In this document: piece by piece, positions 16,100-22,744 of the stretch
How the letters are laid out: each line of letters starts with the position of its first letter
Position numbering within the stretch: the first letter of the stretch is position 1
Assembly: GCF_902143375.2 (NCBI RefSeq)
Contig: NZ_CABFVA020000072.1
Span: forward strand, 1-35,451
Reading direction: 5' to 3'
Source of the DNA: Methylacidimicrobium tartarophylax
GTDB taxonomy: Bacteria; Verrucomicrobiota; Verrucomicrobiia; Methylacidiphilales; Methylacidiphilaceae
Length of the DNA stretch: 35,451 nt
Made by a program: the position numbers and the translations under genes
Notes under the pieces: generated by a model
Database searches by the model: none
What the model was told of the DNA's origin: nothing
Seen by the model: only the letters and a program-made list of their open reading frames with translations

Positions 16100-16151
16100 G
16101 GATGAAAATCCCTACTCTAGTCTGTCGCATCGGTAAGAGTGAGAAAGGGAG
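16095..16151 (+). promoter_or_regulatory. Riboswitch expression platform sequestering the ribosome site
   Basis: Two mutually exclusive hairpins can be drawn. Hairpin A pairs AGGGAT (16098-16103) with ATCCCT (16108-16113) around a GAAA loop and can extend into the 3' strand of P1. Hairpin B pairs TCCCT (16109-16113) and ACTCT (16114-16118) with AGGGA (16146-16150) and AGAGT (16136-16140), burying the Shine-Dalgarno AGGGAG. With SAM bound P1 forms, hairpin A is lost and B hides the ribosome site; without SAM, A forms and translation proceeds. No U-tract terminator is seen, so control is probably translational. Confidence 0.65.
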
Positions 16152-16154
16152 CCG

Positions 16155-17429
16155 ATGCAGACCCAATTTTTTGCTCACCTCCGGTGTCGCGAATGCGGCC
16201 GGCTGTATCCCAAGGAAGCGATCCATGTCTGTGAGTGGGACTTTGGCCCGCTGGAGGCGATCTACGACTACGAAGCCATCCGCCGACACGTTTCGCGCAA
16301 ACGGATCGAATCCCGTGCTCCCACGATGTGGCGCTACCGGGAGTTCCTTCCGCTGGAGGGGGAGCCGAGCGTCGGCACTCAGGTCGGATTTACACCGCTG
16401 GTCCGGTCCGAACGCTTGGCGAAGGCCCTCGGTGTGCGGGAGGCCTACGTCAAGAACGACACCGTCAACTACCCTACCCTTTCTTTCAAGGATCGGGTTG
16501 TTGCCATCTCCCTCTCTCGTGCGAAGGAGATGGGATTTACCACCGTCGCCTGCGCCTCCACAGGCAATCTGGCCAACAGCGTTGCGGCTAATGCGGCGAG
16601 CGCGGGCCTGGAAAGCTATGTTCTCATCCCGTCCGACCTGGAAGCGTCCAAGGTTTTGGGGAGCCTGGTTTACGGAACCCGGGTGGTGGGAATTCGAGGC
16701 CCTTACGACAAGGTGAATCGGCTCTGCTCGGAAATCGCCGGGAAATACCAGTGGGCATTCGTCAACGTCAACCTTCGACCCTACTACGCCGAGGGATCGA
16801 AGACCATGGGTTTCGAAATCGCCGAGCAGCTCGGCTGGCGCCTGCCCGCCCACACGGTGATTCCCATGGCCAGTGGTTCCCTCTTGACCAAGATTGCGAA
16901 GTCCTACCAGGAGATGATCGACACGGAGCTGGTCGAAAAAGCACCCTTTGCCATTTACGGGGCCCAAGCCACCGGCTGCAATCCGATCAGCGATGCCTTC
17001 CGGAAGGGCACCGAGCTCGTACAGCCGGTACCCAAGCCGCAAACCATCGCCAAGTCGCTCGCGATCGGCACTCCGGCGGACGGCTACTATGCGATCCAGA
17101 CGATGCGCAAGAGCGGAGGAGCGGCCGAAGATGCTTCCGATGAGGAGCTTCTCGAGGGAATTCGTCTTCTGGCGGAGACCACGGGGATCTTTGCGGAAAC
17201 AGCCGGTGGCGTGACTGTTGCCTGCGCGCGCAAGCTCATCGCCTCCGGGAAGATTCCCAAAGACGGAACGGTGGTGCTTTGTATCACCGGCCATGGCTTG
17301 AAGACCGCCGAAGTTCTGACCGGAGTTTTGGCTCCCCCTCGGGTCATCGAGCCCAGCTTGCGAGAATTCGATCGACTGGTCTCGTCGGACTTGGCCCACG
17401 CGTCCATTCCGGCGAAGATGGAGACTTAA
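16155..17429 (+). CDS. Threonine-synthase-family PLP enzyme under SAM control (candidate homocysteine synthase)
   Basis: This 424-residue fold-type II PLP enzyme resembles threonine synthase. A short Cys-rich N-terminus (CRECGRLYP...HVC, Cys11, Cys14, Cys26) precedes the PLP-lysine motif TLSFKDR (Lys112), the phosphate-cup ASTGNLANSVAANA (134-147) and a C-terminal TGHGLK loop. Classical threonine synthases convert O-phosphohomoserine to threonine. Here the gene follows a SAM-I riboswitch and precedes genes for a Gly-Gly-ending sulfur carrier and a NIL-domain protein. Repression by SAM makes little sense for threonine synthesis but is what a methionine-branch enzyme needs. I infer that it may use O-phosphohomoserine with sulfur from the carrier thiocarboxylate to form homocysteine, by analogy with CysM/CysO. 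A true ThrC with a second role is the main alternative. Confidence 0.8.
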   Translation: MQTQFFAHLRCRECGRLYPKEAIHVCEWDFGPLEAIYDYEAIRRHVSRKRIESRAPTMWRYREFLPLEGEPSVGTQVGFTPLVRSERLAKALGVREAYVKNDTVNYPTLSFKDRVVAISLSRAKEMGFTTVACASTGNLANSVAANAASAGLESYVLIPSDLEASKVLGSLVYGTRVVGIRGPYDKVNRLCSEIAGKYQWAFVNVNLRPYYAEGSKTMGFEIAEQLGWRLPAHTVIPMASGSLLTKIAKSYQEMIDTELVEKAPFAIYGAQATGCNPISDAFRKGTELVQPVPKPQTIAKSLAIGTPADGYYAIQTMRKSGGAAEDASDEELLEGIRLLAETTGIFAETAGGVTVACARKLIASGKIPKDGTVVLCITGHGLKTAEVLTGVLAPPRVIEPSLREFDRLVSSDLAHASIPAKMET

Positions 17430-17472
17430 GAAGAGGGTAGAGCACCTCAGAACGAGAGAAAGGAAAGAAACG

Positions 17473-17769
17473 ATGAGCGACCTGACAACAGAACAAGCGA
17501 TCCCCGTAAGGATTCCGACTCCTCTTCGCGGCTTGACCGGCAACAAGGACCTGGTCTCCGTCCGGGGAAGCACGATTGGAGAACTCCTCGAGGATCTTCA
17601 GACCCAGTTTCCGGGCATCGGAGAACGGCTCTTCGATCAGACGGGCGCCCTTCGGCGCTTCGTTGCGATCTATGTCAACGGAGAAGACATCCGCTTCCTG
17701 CAGGATCAGAAAACGCCGGTCTGCTCGGAAGATGAAGTCAGCATCGTGCCGGCTGTGGCGGGAGGCTGA
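17473..17769 (+). CDS. MoaD/ThiS-family sulfur carrier protein ending in Gly-Gly
   Basis: The 98-residue protein is a ubiquitin-like beta-grasp sulfur carrier. IPTPLRGLTGNKDLVSV forms the first strands, TIGELLEDLQTQFPGIGERL the central helix, FVAIYVNGEDIRFLQ the core strands, and DEVSIVPAVAGG the C-terminal tail that ends exactly at the Gly-Gly pair. In this family the final glycine is adenylated by a MoeB/ThiF-type E1 and converted to a thiocarboxylate. Because the tail needs no trimming, no JAMM-type protease is required. The ATG has a strong AAAGGAAAG site 43 bases after the PLP enzyme stop. The context suggests a CysO/HcyS-like donor for the PLP enzyme rather than molybdopterin or thiamine synthesis. 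The E1 partner is not in the window. Confidence 0.88.
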   Translation: MSDLTTEQAIPVRIPTPLRGLTGNKDLVSVRGSTIGELLEDLQTQFPGIGERLFDQTGALRRFVAIYVNGEDIRFLQDQKTPVCSEDEVSIVPAVAGG

Positions 17770-17774
17770 AGTCC

Positions 17775-18023
17775 GTGGCCTTTGCAAAACAGCGGTTTTG
17801 GCTCACATTCGGCGAGGATCTCTGCCAACGACCGATCATCTGCCAACTCGCCCGGTCCTTCGATCTGGCCTTCAACATCCGAAACGCCCAGGTAACGCAG
17901 AGTACCGGGATCGTCGCCATCGAACTCGAAGGGGAACGGGAAGTCCTCAAGCAGGCCATCCTATGGCTTGAGAAAGAGGGCGTCACCGTGGAGCCCGTCG
18001 AGCTCAGCACAATCGAAGGGTAA
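17775..18023 (+). CDS. NIL-domain protein (GTG start)
   Basis: This 82-residue protein is a stand-alone NIL domain: KQRFWLTFGEDLCQRPIICQ (first strand and helix), then the signature region FDLAFNIRNAQVT (about residues 29-41, with NIR in place of NIL), GIVAIELEG, and a closing helix and strand LKQAILWLEKEGVTVEPV. NIL domains occur at the C-terminus of the methionine transporter ATPase MetN and with ferredoxins in the methanogen homocysteine pathway, where they are tied to sulfur-amino-acid sensing or sulfur transfer. The GTG at 17775 is five bases after the carrier stop; the GGGAGG that encodes the carrier's last glycines serves as its ribosome site, so translation is tightly coupled. Confidence 0.85.
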   Translation: MAFAKQRFWLTFGEDLCQRPIICQLARSFDLAFNIRNAQVTQSTGIVAIELEGEREVLKQAILWLEKEGVTVEPVELSTIEG

Positions 18024-18078
18024 TCCTAACTCGATTCCCCGTAGGACAGCCGGCTTATAGGCGCGGTTCAGGAGCGGC

Positions 18079-18534
18079 TTAGGCGGAAGCGGAGGCCGTA
18101 GTAGCCGCCTCGCTCGGCGTGCCCGCCTTGGCCGCCTTAGACTCCTTGGCAGGATGCTCGCCGCCCTCGCCCGGCGTCCCCGGCTCGGTCCACTCGATCA
18201 CGGCCATCCGTGCAGCGTCGGACAGACGATAGCCGATCTTGGTCACTCGGGTATAGCCTCCGGCCCGTTGAGCAAATCTCGGGCCGAGTTCTCCAAAAAG
18301 CTTTTGAACCGCTTCTTTCCCGTGGAGGCGGGAAGCCGCAAGGCGCCGGTGATGCAAGGCACCCTTCTTGGCCAAGGTGACTAACTTTTCTGCATACGGC
18401 TGCAACGCCTTTGCCTTGCTGAGCGTGGTGGTTGTTCGGTTGTGTTGGATCAGCGCGGTTGCCAGGTTGGCGAGAAGCGACTCCCGGTGCTTCGAAAGCC
18501 TTCCCAGCTTCCCACGTCGTTTCAAATGGCGCAT
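18079..18534 (-). CDS. rplQ: 50S ribosomal protein L17
   Basis: The 151-residue protein opens with the L17 signature MRHLKRRGKLGRLSKHRESL and contains RTTTTLSKAKALQPYAEKLVTLAK and GGYTRVTKIGYRLSDAARMAVIE. L17 lies near the polypeptide exit tunnel of the large subunit. It is longer than the common 115-130 residues because of an Ala/Lys/Glu-rich C-terminal tail (about 30 residues) that resembles the tail of S11 in composition. It is the last gene of the alpha operon, 17 bases after rpoA, and converges with the SAM-riboswitch operon. Confidence 0.97.
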   Translation of the reverse strand: MRHLKRRGKLGRLSKHRESLLANLATALIQHNRTTTTLSKAKALQPYAEKLVTLAKKGALHHRRLAASRLHGKEAVQKLFGELGPRFAQRAGGYTRVTKIGYRLSDAARMAVIEWTEPGTPGEGGEHPAKESKAAKAGTPSEAATTASASA

Positions 18535-18551
18535 GGAACACGTCTCCCAGA

Positions 18552-19571
18552 TTAATCCTCGGGCAAGGCTTCCGAAACCACAGGAGCTTCCAGTAGTTCC
18601 GCGCCAAACTTCATCCCGAGAGAAAGGCCCAATTGGGCGAGCTTCGACTTGATTTCGTTCAGAGACTTTTTCCCGAAATTCCGATACTTGAGCATTTCCG
18701 CTTCGGTCTTCTGCGCCAGTTGACCAACCGTGGCAATGTTGGCGTTGTTGAGACAGTTGGCGGCTCGAACCGACAGCTCGATTTCGTTCACGCTCATATG
18801 GAGGGTCTTCCGGAGCCGGTTCTCTGCCTCCTGTACGGGAGGCTTCGGCTTTTCGAACTCCACGATCTCTTTTCCGTGACTGACGAAAAGGTCCAGGTGG
18901 TGACGAAGGATCGCCGCAGCCTGCACGAGCGCATCGTCAGCGCTGACCCGACCGTCGGTCCAGACCTCCATGATCAGCCGGTCATAATCCGTCCGCTGTC
19001 CGAGACGCGTGTTTTCTACCTCGTATTTGACGCGGCGCACCGGCGAAAAGAGGCAATCGATGGGAATGAGGCCGATAGCCTGTTCCTCTTTCTTATTCTC
19101 CTCCGCGATCAGGAAGCCCCGGCCGACCTTGATCTCCAGCTCCATCGCCAGCTCCTGCTTCTTGTCCAAGGTGCAAATAAGCTGGTCGGGATTCATCAGA
19201 TCCACTCCGGTCTCCAACTGGATGTCGCCGGCGGTTACGGCGCCCTCTTTCTCCACCTCCAGAAAAAGAGTATGCGGCTCCCGAGAAGGGACGCGGAAAC
19301 GAATCTTCTTTAGATTCAACACGATTTCCGGAACGTCCTCCACAACACCAGGTAAGCTGGAAAACTCATGAAGCGCCCCATTGATCTTGACAGCCGAAAT
19401 GGCAGCACCTTCGAGAGAAGAAAGGAGCGTCCGCCTCAGACAGGTTCCGATCGTCTGCCCATATCCAGCCTCGAGAGGCTCCACGACGTAGCGACCATAC
19501 GTCTCCGTGGAAACCGCTTCATCCCTTGCTAAGGAATGGGGCATTTCAAAACGACCTAAGCGCACTGCCAT
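18552..19571 (-). CDS. rpoA: DNA-directed RNA polymerase subunit alpha
   Basis: This 339-residue subunit has the N-terminal assembly domain (FVVEPLEAGYGQTIG-like stretch, TCLRRTLLSSLEGAAISAVKI, then FSSLPGVVEDVPEIVLNLK) and the C-terminal DNA/activator-binding domain (ELSVRAANCLNNANIATVGQ to NFGKKSLNEIKSKLAQLGLSL). The dimer scaffolds assembly of beta and beta'. GGAGGT lies just before the ATG at 19571. The gene is separated by 100 bases from rpsD, a gap with two hairpins, and is followed by rplQ, the standard alpha-operon order. Confidence 0.98.
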   Translation of the reverse strand: MAVRLGRFEMPHSLARDEAVSTETYGRYVVEPLEAGYGQTIGTCLRRTLLSSLEGAAISAVKINGALHEFSSLPGVVEDVPEIVLNLKKIRFRVPSREPHTLFLEVEKEGAVTAGDIQLETGVDLMNPDQLICTLDKKQELAMELEIKVGRGFLIAEENKKEEQAIGLIPIDCLFSPVRRVKYEVENTRLGQRTDYDRLIMEVWTDGRVSADDALVQAAAILRHHLDLFVSHGKEIVEFEKPKPPVQEAENRLRKTLHMSVNEIELSVRAANCLNNANIATVGQLAQKTEAEMLKYRNFGKKSLNEIKSKLAQLGLSLGMKFGAELLEAPVVSEALPED

Positions 19572-19602
19572 AGTAACGATTACCTCCTAGAATCCACCCA
19601 AT

Positions 19603-19648
19603 GACCTTGCCCTTCCGCAAGGTCGCCGAATTTCCGCGTTCGCCGCGG
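19603..19648 (-). promoter_or_regulatory. Paired hairpins in the rpsD-rpoA gap
   Basis: An 8-base inverted repeat, GACCTTGC/GCAAGGTC (19603-19610 and 19617-19624), and a 5-base one, CCGCG/CGCGG (19634-19638 and 19644-19648), lie in the 100-base gap upstream of rpoA. Neither is followed by a U-tract. They may set the relative expression of rpoA or act as an RNA-processing or ribosomal-protein binding site. Confidence 0.4.
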
Positions 19649-19671
19649 AGGGGCTTCGAGCTTCGCAATTC

Positions 19672-20277
19672 CTACGAATAGAATTCGACCACCAACTGCT
19701 CGTTCGCGATCGGTCGCATCTCCTCTTTGCTCGGGAGCCGTTTCACTTCGCCGCGAAGCTTCTCTTTTTCCAAAATAAGCCAATCGGGGATGCGCGCCGC
19801 CTGCATCGCCTCGAGGTTCCGCAACGCCAATTTGCGGGATTGCGGCTGATCCCGCACCTCGACCAGGTCCCCGGGACGCGTCCCGAAGCTCGGTGACATT
19901 GTCCGGCGCCCATTGACCTGCACGTGGCCGTGTGTGATCATCTGCCGGGCGCCGAAGCGCGTCGTAGCGAAGCCCAGGCGGTGGACGATATTATCGAGCC
20001 GAGCCTCGAGGAGTTGAAGGAGCACTTCCCCGGTGACCCCCCGCTTCCGAACGGAGGAGGCAAAATAGCGCCGAAATTGACGTTCCCTCAGACCATACAT
20101 GAGGCGAAGCTTCTGCTTTTCGCCGAGCGCAATCGCGTAATCAGACTGCTTGCGCCGGCTTTTTTCTCCATGAACCCCCGGAGGATACGGCCGCTTTTCC
20201 AGAGCCTTGCAAGGCCCGAACAGGGCGACGTTGTAGCGGCGAGCTTTCTTTGCTCGCGGACCAAGATATCGTGCCAT
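19672..20277 (-). CDS. rpsD: 30S ribosomal protein S4 (zinc-free type)
   Basis: The 201-residue protein has the S4 N-terminal domain (MARYLGPRAKKARRYNVALF, then RPYPPGVHGEKSRRKQSDYA) and an S4 RNA-binding domain (RLDNIVHRLGFATTRFGARQ, ITHGHVQVNGRRT). S4 binds 16S rRNA early in assembly and represses the alpha operon in many bacteria. The four-cysteine zinc knuckle seen in some S4 proteins is absent; only one Cys occurs in the N-terminal region. It lies between rpsK and rpoA as usual. Confidence 0.97.
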   Translation of the reverse strand: MARYLGPRAKKARRYNVALFGPCKALEKRPYPPGVHGEKSRRKQSDYAIALGEKQKLRLMYGLRERQFRRYFASSVRKRGVTGEVLLQLLEARLDNIVHRLGFATTRFGARQMITHGHVQVNGRRTMSPSFGTRPGDLVEVRDQPQSRKLALRNLEAMQAARIPDWLILEKEKLRGEVKRLPSKEEMRPIANEQLVVEFYS

Positions 20278-20313
20278 AAGACCTTTTGTGTAAAGTGACG
20301 ATCGCTCCTCGGA

Positions 20314-20814
20314 CTAGACCCGCCTCGACTTTCTCGGCCGACACCCGTTGTGAGGGACCGGCGTGACATCCAGGATCAAGCTCACCTCCAGCCCGACCAC
20401 CTGCAAGGCGCGGATCGCCGATTCCCTGCCCGTCCCCGGCCCCTTGACCTTGACGAGCACCTCCCGCAAGCCCTGTCCTACTGCTTGCCGTGCGGCATCC
20501 TGCGCAGCCAACTGGGCGACATAGGCCGTCGACTTCCTCGAGCCTCGAAATCCGCATCGGCCGGCACTCGACCAGGAAATCGTCTTCCCATTGAGATCCG
20601 TTATCGTGACCACGGTATTATTGAAGGTAGCCAAAATGTGCGCGATGCCGCTATGAACGCCCTTCCCGCCCTTGACCTTGTGCTTCTTCTCCTTCTCCAC
20701 GGGCTCCGCCGGAGCGGCCTTGACTTCGGTCCCTTTCGGCAATGCCTCGCCTTCCCGCCCCTCCGTTGGACGAGCTTCTTCCGCTTCAGGCTTCGTCTGC
20801 GCTTCTTCCGCCAT
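20314..20814 (-). CDS. rpsK: 30S ribosomal protein S11 with acidic/Ala-rich N-terminal extension
   Basis: The core domain is unmistakable: [55 protein letters not shown] and the terminal [19 protein letters not shown]11 forms part of the 30S platform. Unlike the usual roughly 129-residue protein, this one starts with about 45 residues rich in Ala, Glu, Pro and Lys before the core. The start was placed at ATG 20814 (Met-Ala-Glu-Glu); an ATG four codons upstream is equally possible, and an ATG at 20994 would overlap rpsM. No clear Shine-Dalgarno is seen. Confidence 0.95.
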   Translation of the reverse strand: MAEEAQTKPEAEEARPTEGREGEALPKGTEVKAAPAEPVEKEKKHKVKGGKGVHSGIAHILATFNNTVVTITDLNGKTISWSSAGRCGFRGSRKSTAYVAQLAAQDAARQAVGQGLREVLVKVKGPGTGRESAIRALQVVGLEVSLILDVTPVPHNGCRPRKSRRV

Positions 20815-20855
20815 AAAATGTCCCATTAACGGTCTGCTTACGCAAAAGCTGCGAG

Positions 20856-21251
20856 CTATACCTTGCCCTTCTTGGCTTCCTTCCTTCGAACAACCCCGAC
20901 GGTCCGCCGCGGTCCTTTGCGTGTCCGCGCGTTCGTCGACGTCCGCTGCCCGCGGACCGGCAAGCCGCGGAGGTGACGAATCCCTCGATGACACTTGATC
21001 GCCTGCAAGCGCTTGAGGTTTTGCTGAATCTCCCGCCGCAGATCGCCTTCGATCAGAAAATTGTTTTCCTGAATCACCTGGATCATTCGATTGATCTGCT
21101 GGTCGGTCAGATCTTTCGCCCGCAGGTTGAAATCGACCTCGGCAAGCTCGCAGATCAACTTCGCCCGGGAGGGGCCGATGCCATAGAGGTAAGGAAGTGC
21201 CGCGACGGTCCGCTTCCCCCCAGGGATTTCTACTCCAAGGATACGAGGCAT
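20856..21251 (-). CDS. rpsM: 30S ribosomal protein S13
   Basis: The 131-residue protein begins [20 protein letters not shown], contains [14 protein letters not shown] and the hallmark basic C-terminus [20 protein letters not shown] followed by [10 protein letters not shown]13 sits in the 30S head and contacts tRNA and the S19/B1 bridge. The gene is 19 bases after rpmJ and 41 bases before rpsK in the alpha operon. Confidence 0.98.
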   Translation of the reverse strand: MPRILGVEIPGGKRTVAALPYLYGIGPSRAKLICELAEVDFNLRAKDLTDQQINRMIQVIQENNFLIEGDLRREIQQNLKRLQAIKCHRGIRHLRGLPVRGQRTSTNARTRKGPRRTVGVVRRKEAKKGKV

Positions 21252-21270
21252 GGTCTTATCCTGTTCTAAA

Positions 21271-21387
21271 TTATCCCTGCCGCTGCTTGAGCCGAGGATT
21301 TTTCTTGTTGATGATGTATATTCGTCCTTTGCGACGCACGACCTGACAGTTGGCGGTACGCCGGCGAACGGAAGCGCGAACCCTCAT
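21271..21387 (-). CDS. rpmJ: 50S ribosomal protein L36 (zinc-free type)
   Basis: This 38-residue protein reads [20 protein letters not shown], then [18 protein letters not shown]. It keeps the L36 frame (MKVRxSVKxxxxxC...RRKGxxxVI...NPRxKQRQG) but has only one cysteine, so the Cys-x2-Cys...Cys/His zinc site is missing. The ATG at 21387 is preceded by AAGAGGAG. It is the first gene of the operon driven by the promoter at 21445-21473; infA, often found between map and rpmJ, is not present here. Confidence 0.93.
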   Translation of the reverse strand: MRVRASVRRRTANCQVVRRKGRIYIINKKNPRLKQRQG

Positions 21388-21412
21388 GAAACTCCTCTTG
21401 TTAGGACTTACT

Positions 21413-21440
21413 CGCTTCCCAGCCTTCAAGCGAGGAAGCG
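21413..21440 (-). promoter_or_regulatory. Leader stem-loop of the rpmJ-rplQ operon
   Basis: The inverted repeat CGCTTCC (21413-21419) / GGAAGCG (21434-21440) lies at the very 5' end of the predicted transcript and 26 bases before the rpmJ start. It could be a site for autogenous control by a ribosomal protein such as S4, or simply an RNA-stabilising 5' hairpin. Confidence 0.4.
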
Positions 21441-21444
21441 TTAA

Positions 21445-21473
21445 TTATTAGCGGAACGGCGTTTCTTTGACAA
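21445..21473 (-). promoter_or_regulatory. Predicted promoter of the rpmJ-rpsM-rpsK-rpsD-rpoA-rplQ operon
   Basis: On the minus strand TTGTCA (21473-21468) and TAATAA (21450-21445) are spaced by exactly 17 bases, a near-consensus sigma-70-type promoter. Predicted initiation near 21438 leaves a leader of about 50 bases before rpmJ. It indicates that the operon is transcribed independently of map. Confidence 0.75.
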
Positions 21474-21497
21474 GTATTTTGTCGTTTGCCTTCCCCT

Positions 21498-22310
21498 TCA
21501 TTCGCCCGGGCCCTCTTCCGGACCTGCCGTTGCCCCATCTTTTTCCGCCGAGCGGCCGACCGTCACCGGATCGGTGAGGACTTCAGGCTCGCCCTTCGTG
21601 ATGAGGACGGTGTGCTCGAAGTGAGCAGAGCGTTGTCCGTCCTCCGTCACGACCGTCCAACCATCCGAGAGAAGCCGCACCCCAGCCGCGCCGGCATTGA
21701 CCATGGGCTCGATGGCAAGAGTCATGCCCGCCTTGAGTCTCGGCCCGGTTCCTGCGCGTCCATAGTTCGGGACCTGGGGTTCTTCATGGAGCTTGCGACC
21801 CACCCCATGACCGACAAACTCCCGCACGACCTCAAGGCCTTGCGCCCGGACATATCTTTCGATCGCGGCGGCAATGTCGCCGATCCGATTGCCCTCTCTG
21901 GCTTGGGCGATTCCTTCCCACAGAGCCTGCCGTGTGACTGCAATCAACTTCAGATCGCCAGCCTCCCCCATCCCGATGACAACGGTTGCCGCCGTGTCGC
22001 CCACCCATCCGTTCTTCACCAGGCCCACGTCGAGCTTAACCAAGTCTCCATATTGAAGCATCCGGTCCCTGCCGATCCCATGAACTACTTCCTCGTTCAC
22101 CGAAATGCAGATGTTTCCCGGAAACCCTCGATACCCGAGAAAAGGGCTTTTCGCTCCCCGGGCGGCAATCAACTCGGCCGCATAGCGGTCGACCTCGGCC
22201 GTGCTCATCCCCGGAGCCATAATCGACCGCAACGCTTCCACGACTTCCGCCACGAGGCGGCCGCTGAGGCGCATTCCGTCGATCTCCTTCCCTCGCTTGA
22301 TCGGGATCAT
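21498..22310 (-). CDS. map: Type I methionine aminopeptidase
   Basis: The 270-residue pita-bread metalloprotease removes initiator methionine from new proteins. The five metal ligands can be placed in the first Asp of KLDVGLVKNGWVGDTAATV and the Asp of VGDTA, the His of FVGHGVGRKLHEEPQVPN, the Glu of GMTLAIEPMVNAG and the Glu of SAHFEHTVLI. The SVNEEVVHGI substrate-site stretch is present. A Glu/Gly/Ala-rich tail of about 20 residues is dispensable-looking. The gene lies just upstream of the alpha operon, as in many bacteria, but without the usual adk or secY partners in view. Confidence 0.97.
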   Translation of the reverse strand: MIPIKRGKEIDGMRLSGRLVAEVVEALRSIMAPGMSTAEVDRYAAELIAARGAKSPFLGYRGFPGNICISVNEEVVHGIGRDRMLQYGDLVKLDVGLVKNGWVGDTAATVVIGMGEAGDLKLIAVTRQALWEGIAQAREGNRIGDIAAAIERYVRAQGLEVVREFVGHGVGRKLHEEPQVPNYGRAGTGPRLKAGMTLAIEPMVNAGAAGVRLLSDGWTVVTEDGQRSAHFEHTVLITKGEPEVLTDPVTVGRSAEKDGATAGPEEGPGE

Positions 22311-22411
22311 GGTGCTGCAGGAAAAGATAAAAGGCGATCCGAGCCCGGTCTTTGGGTCGATCGCGTCCAGCCGCCACGCTCGCCGCGGCCCAAAAACCTA
22401 GCCTTGTTTTC

Positions 22412-22705
22412 CTATCCTTGTTTTGCTGCTTCCTCTCCGGAAGACGGCGAGGCGAAAACAATCTTGGCGACTCGCTGTTTGCGCCGGGCAGCGGCATTCC
22501 GGGTAAGACGGCCACGCTTGACGAGCCGGTCCAGGACGGACTGGTACTGGGAGAAAAACCCGACGGCTTCTTCCTTGATCCCGGAAGCGACCTTCTCACG
22601 CATCTGGCGCGATACCTGCTGCAATTCCTTCTTGGCTTTTAGGTTGTATCCTCTTTTGCGGAGACTCTTCCGCGCTTGCTTTGCAGCTGAACGAGTGTTA
22701 GGCAT
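22412..22705 (-). CDS. rpsT: 30S ribosomal protein S20
   Basis: This 97-residue basic protein begins MPNTRSAAKQARKSLRKRGY and ends with the helical KRGRLTRNAAARRKQRVAKI stretch typical of S20, which bundles at the base of the 30S body. No Shine-Dalgarno precedes the ATG; the sequence before it is AAAACCCCC. A strong promoter lies so close (22715-22744) that the mRNA would have almost no leader. Confidence 0.95.
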   Translation of the reverse strand: MPNTRSAAKQARKSLRKRGYNLKAKKELQQVSRQMREKVASGIKEEAVGFFSQYQSVLDRLVKRGRLTRNAAARRKQRVAKIVFASPSSGEEAAKQG

Positions 22706-22714
22706 GGGGGTTTT

Positions 22715-22744
22715 CTAATAAGAACGTTCTGCCGGCGGTGTCAA
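22715..22744 (-). promoter_or_regulatory. Predicted rpsT promoter (near-leaderless)
   Basis: On the minus strand a perfect TTGACA (22744-22739) is followed after 18 bases by TATTAG (22720-22715). Expected initiation near 22708 is only about three bases from the rpsT ATG at 22705. The -35 element overlaps the GTG proposed as the start of the divergent membrane protease gene. Confidence 0.65.

Noticed and set aside
16155-17429. Plain annotation of the PLP enzyme as housekeeping threonine synthase
   Set aside because: SAM-riboswitch control and the sulfur-carrier and NIL neighbours fit methionine synthesis better; kept only as the main alternative.
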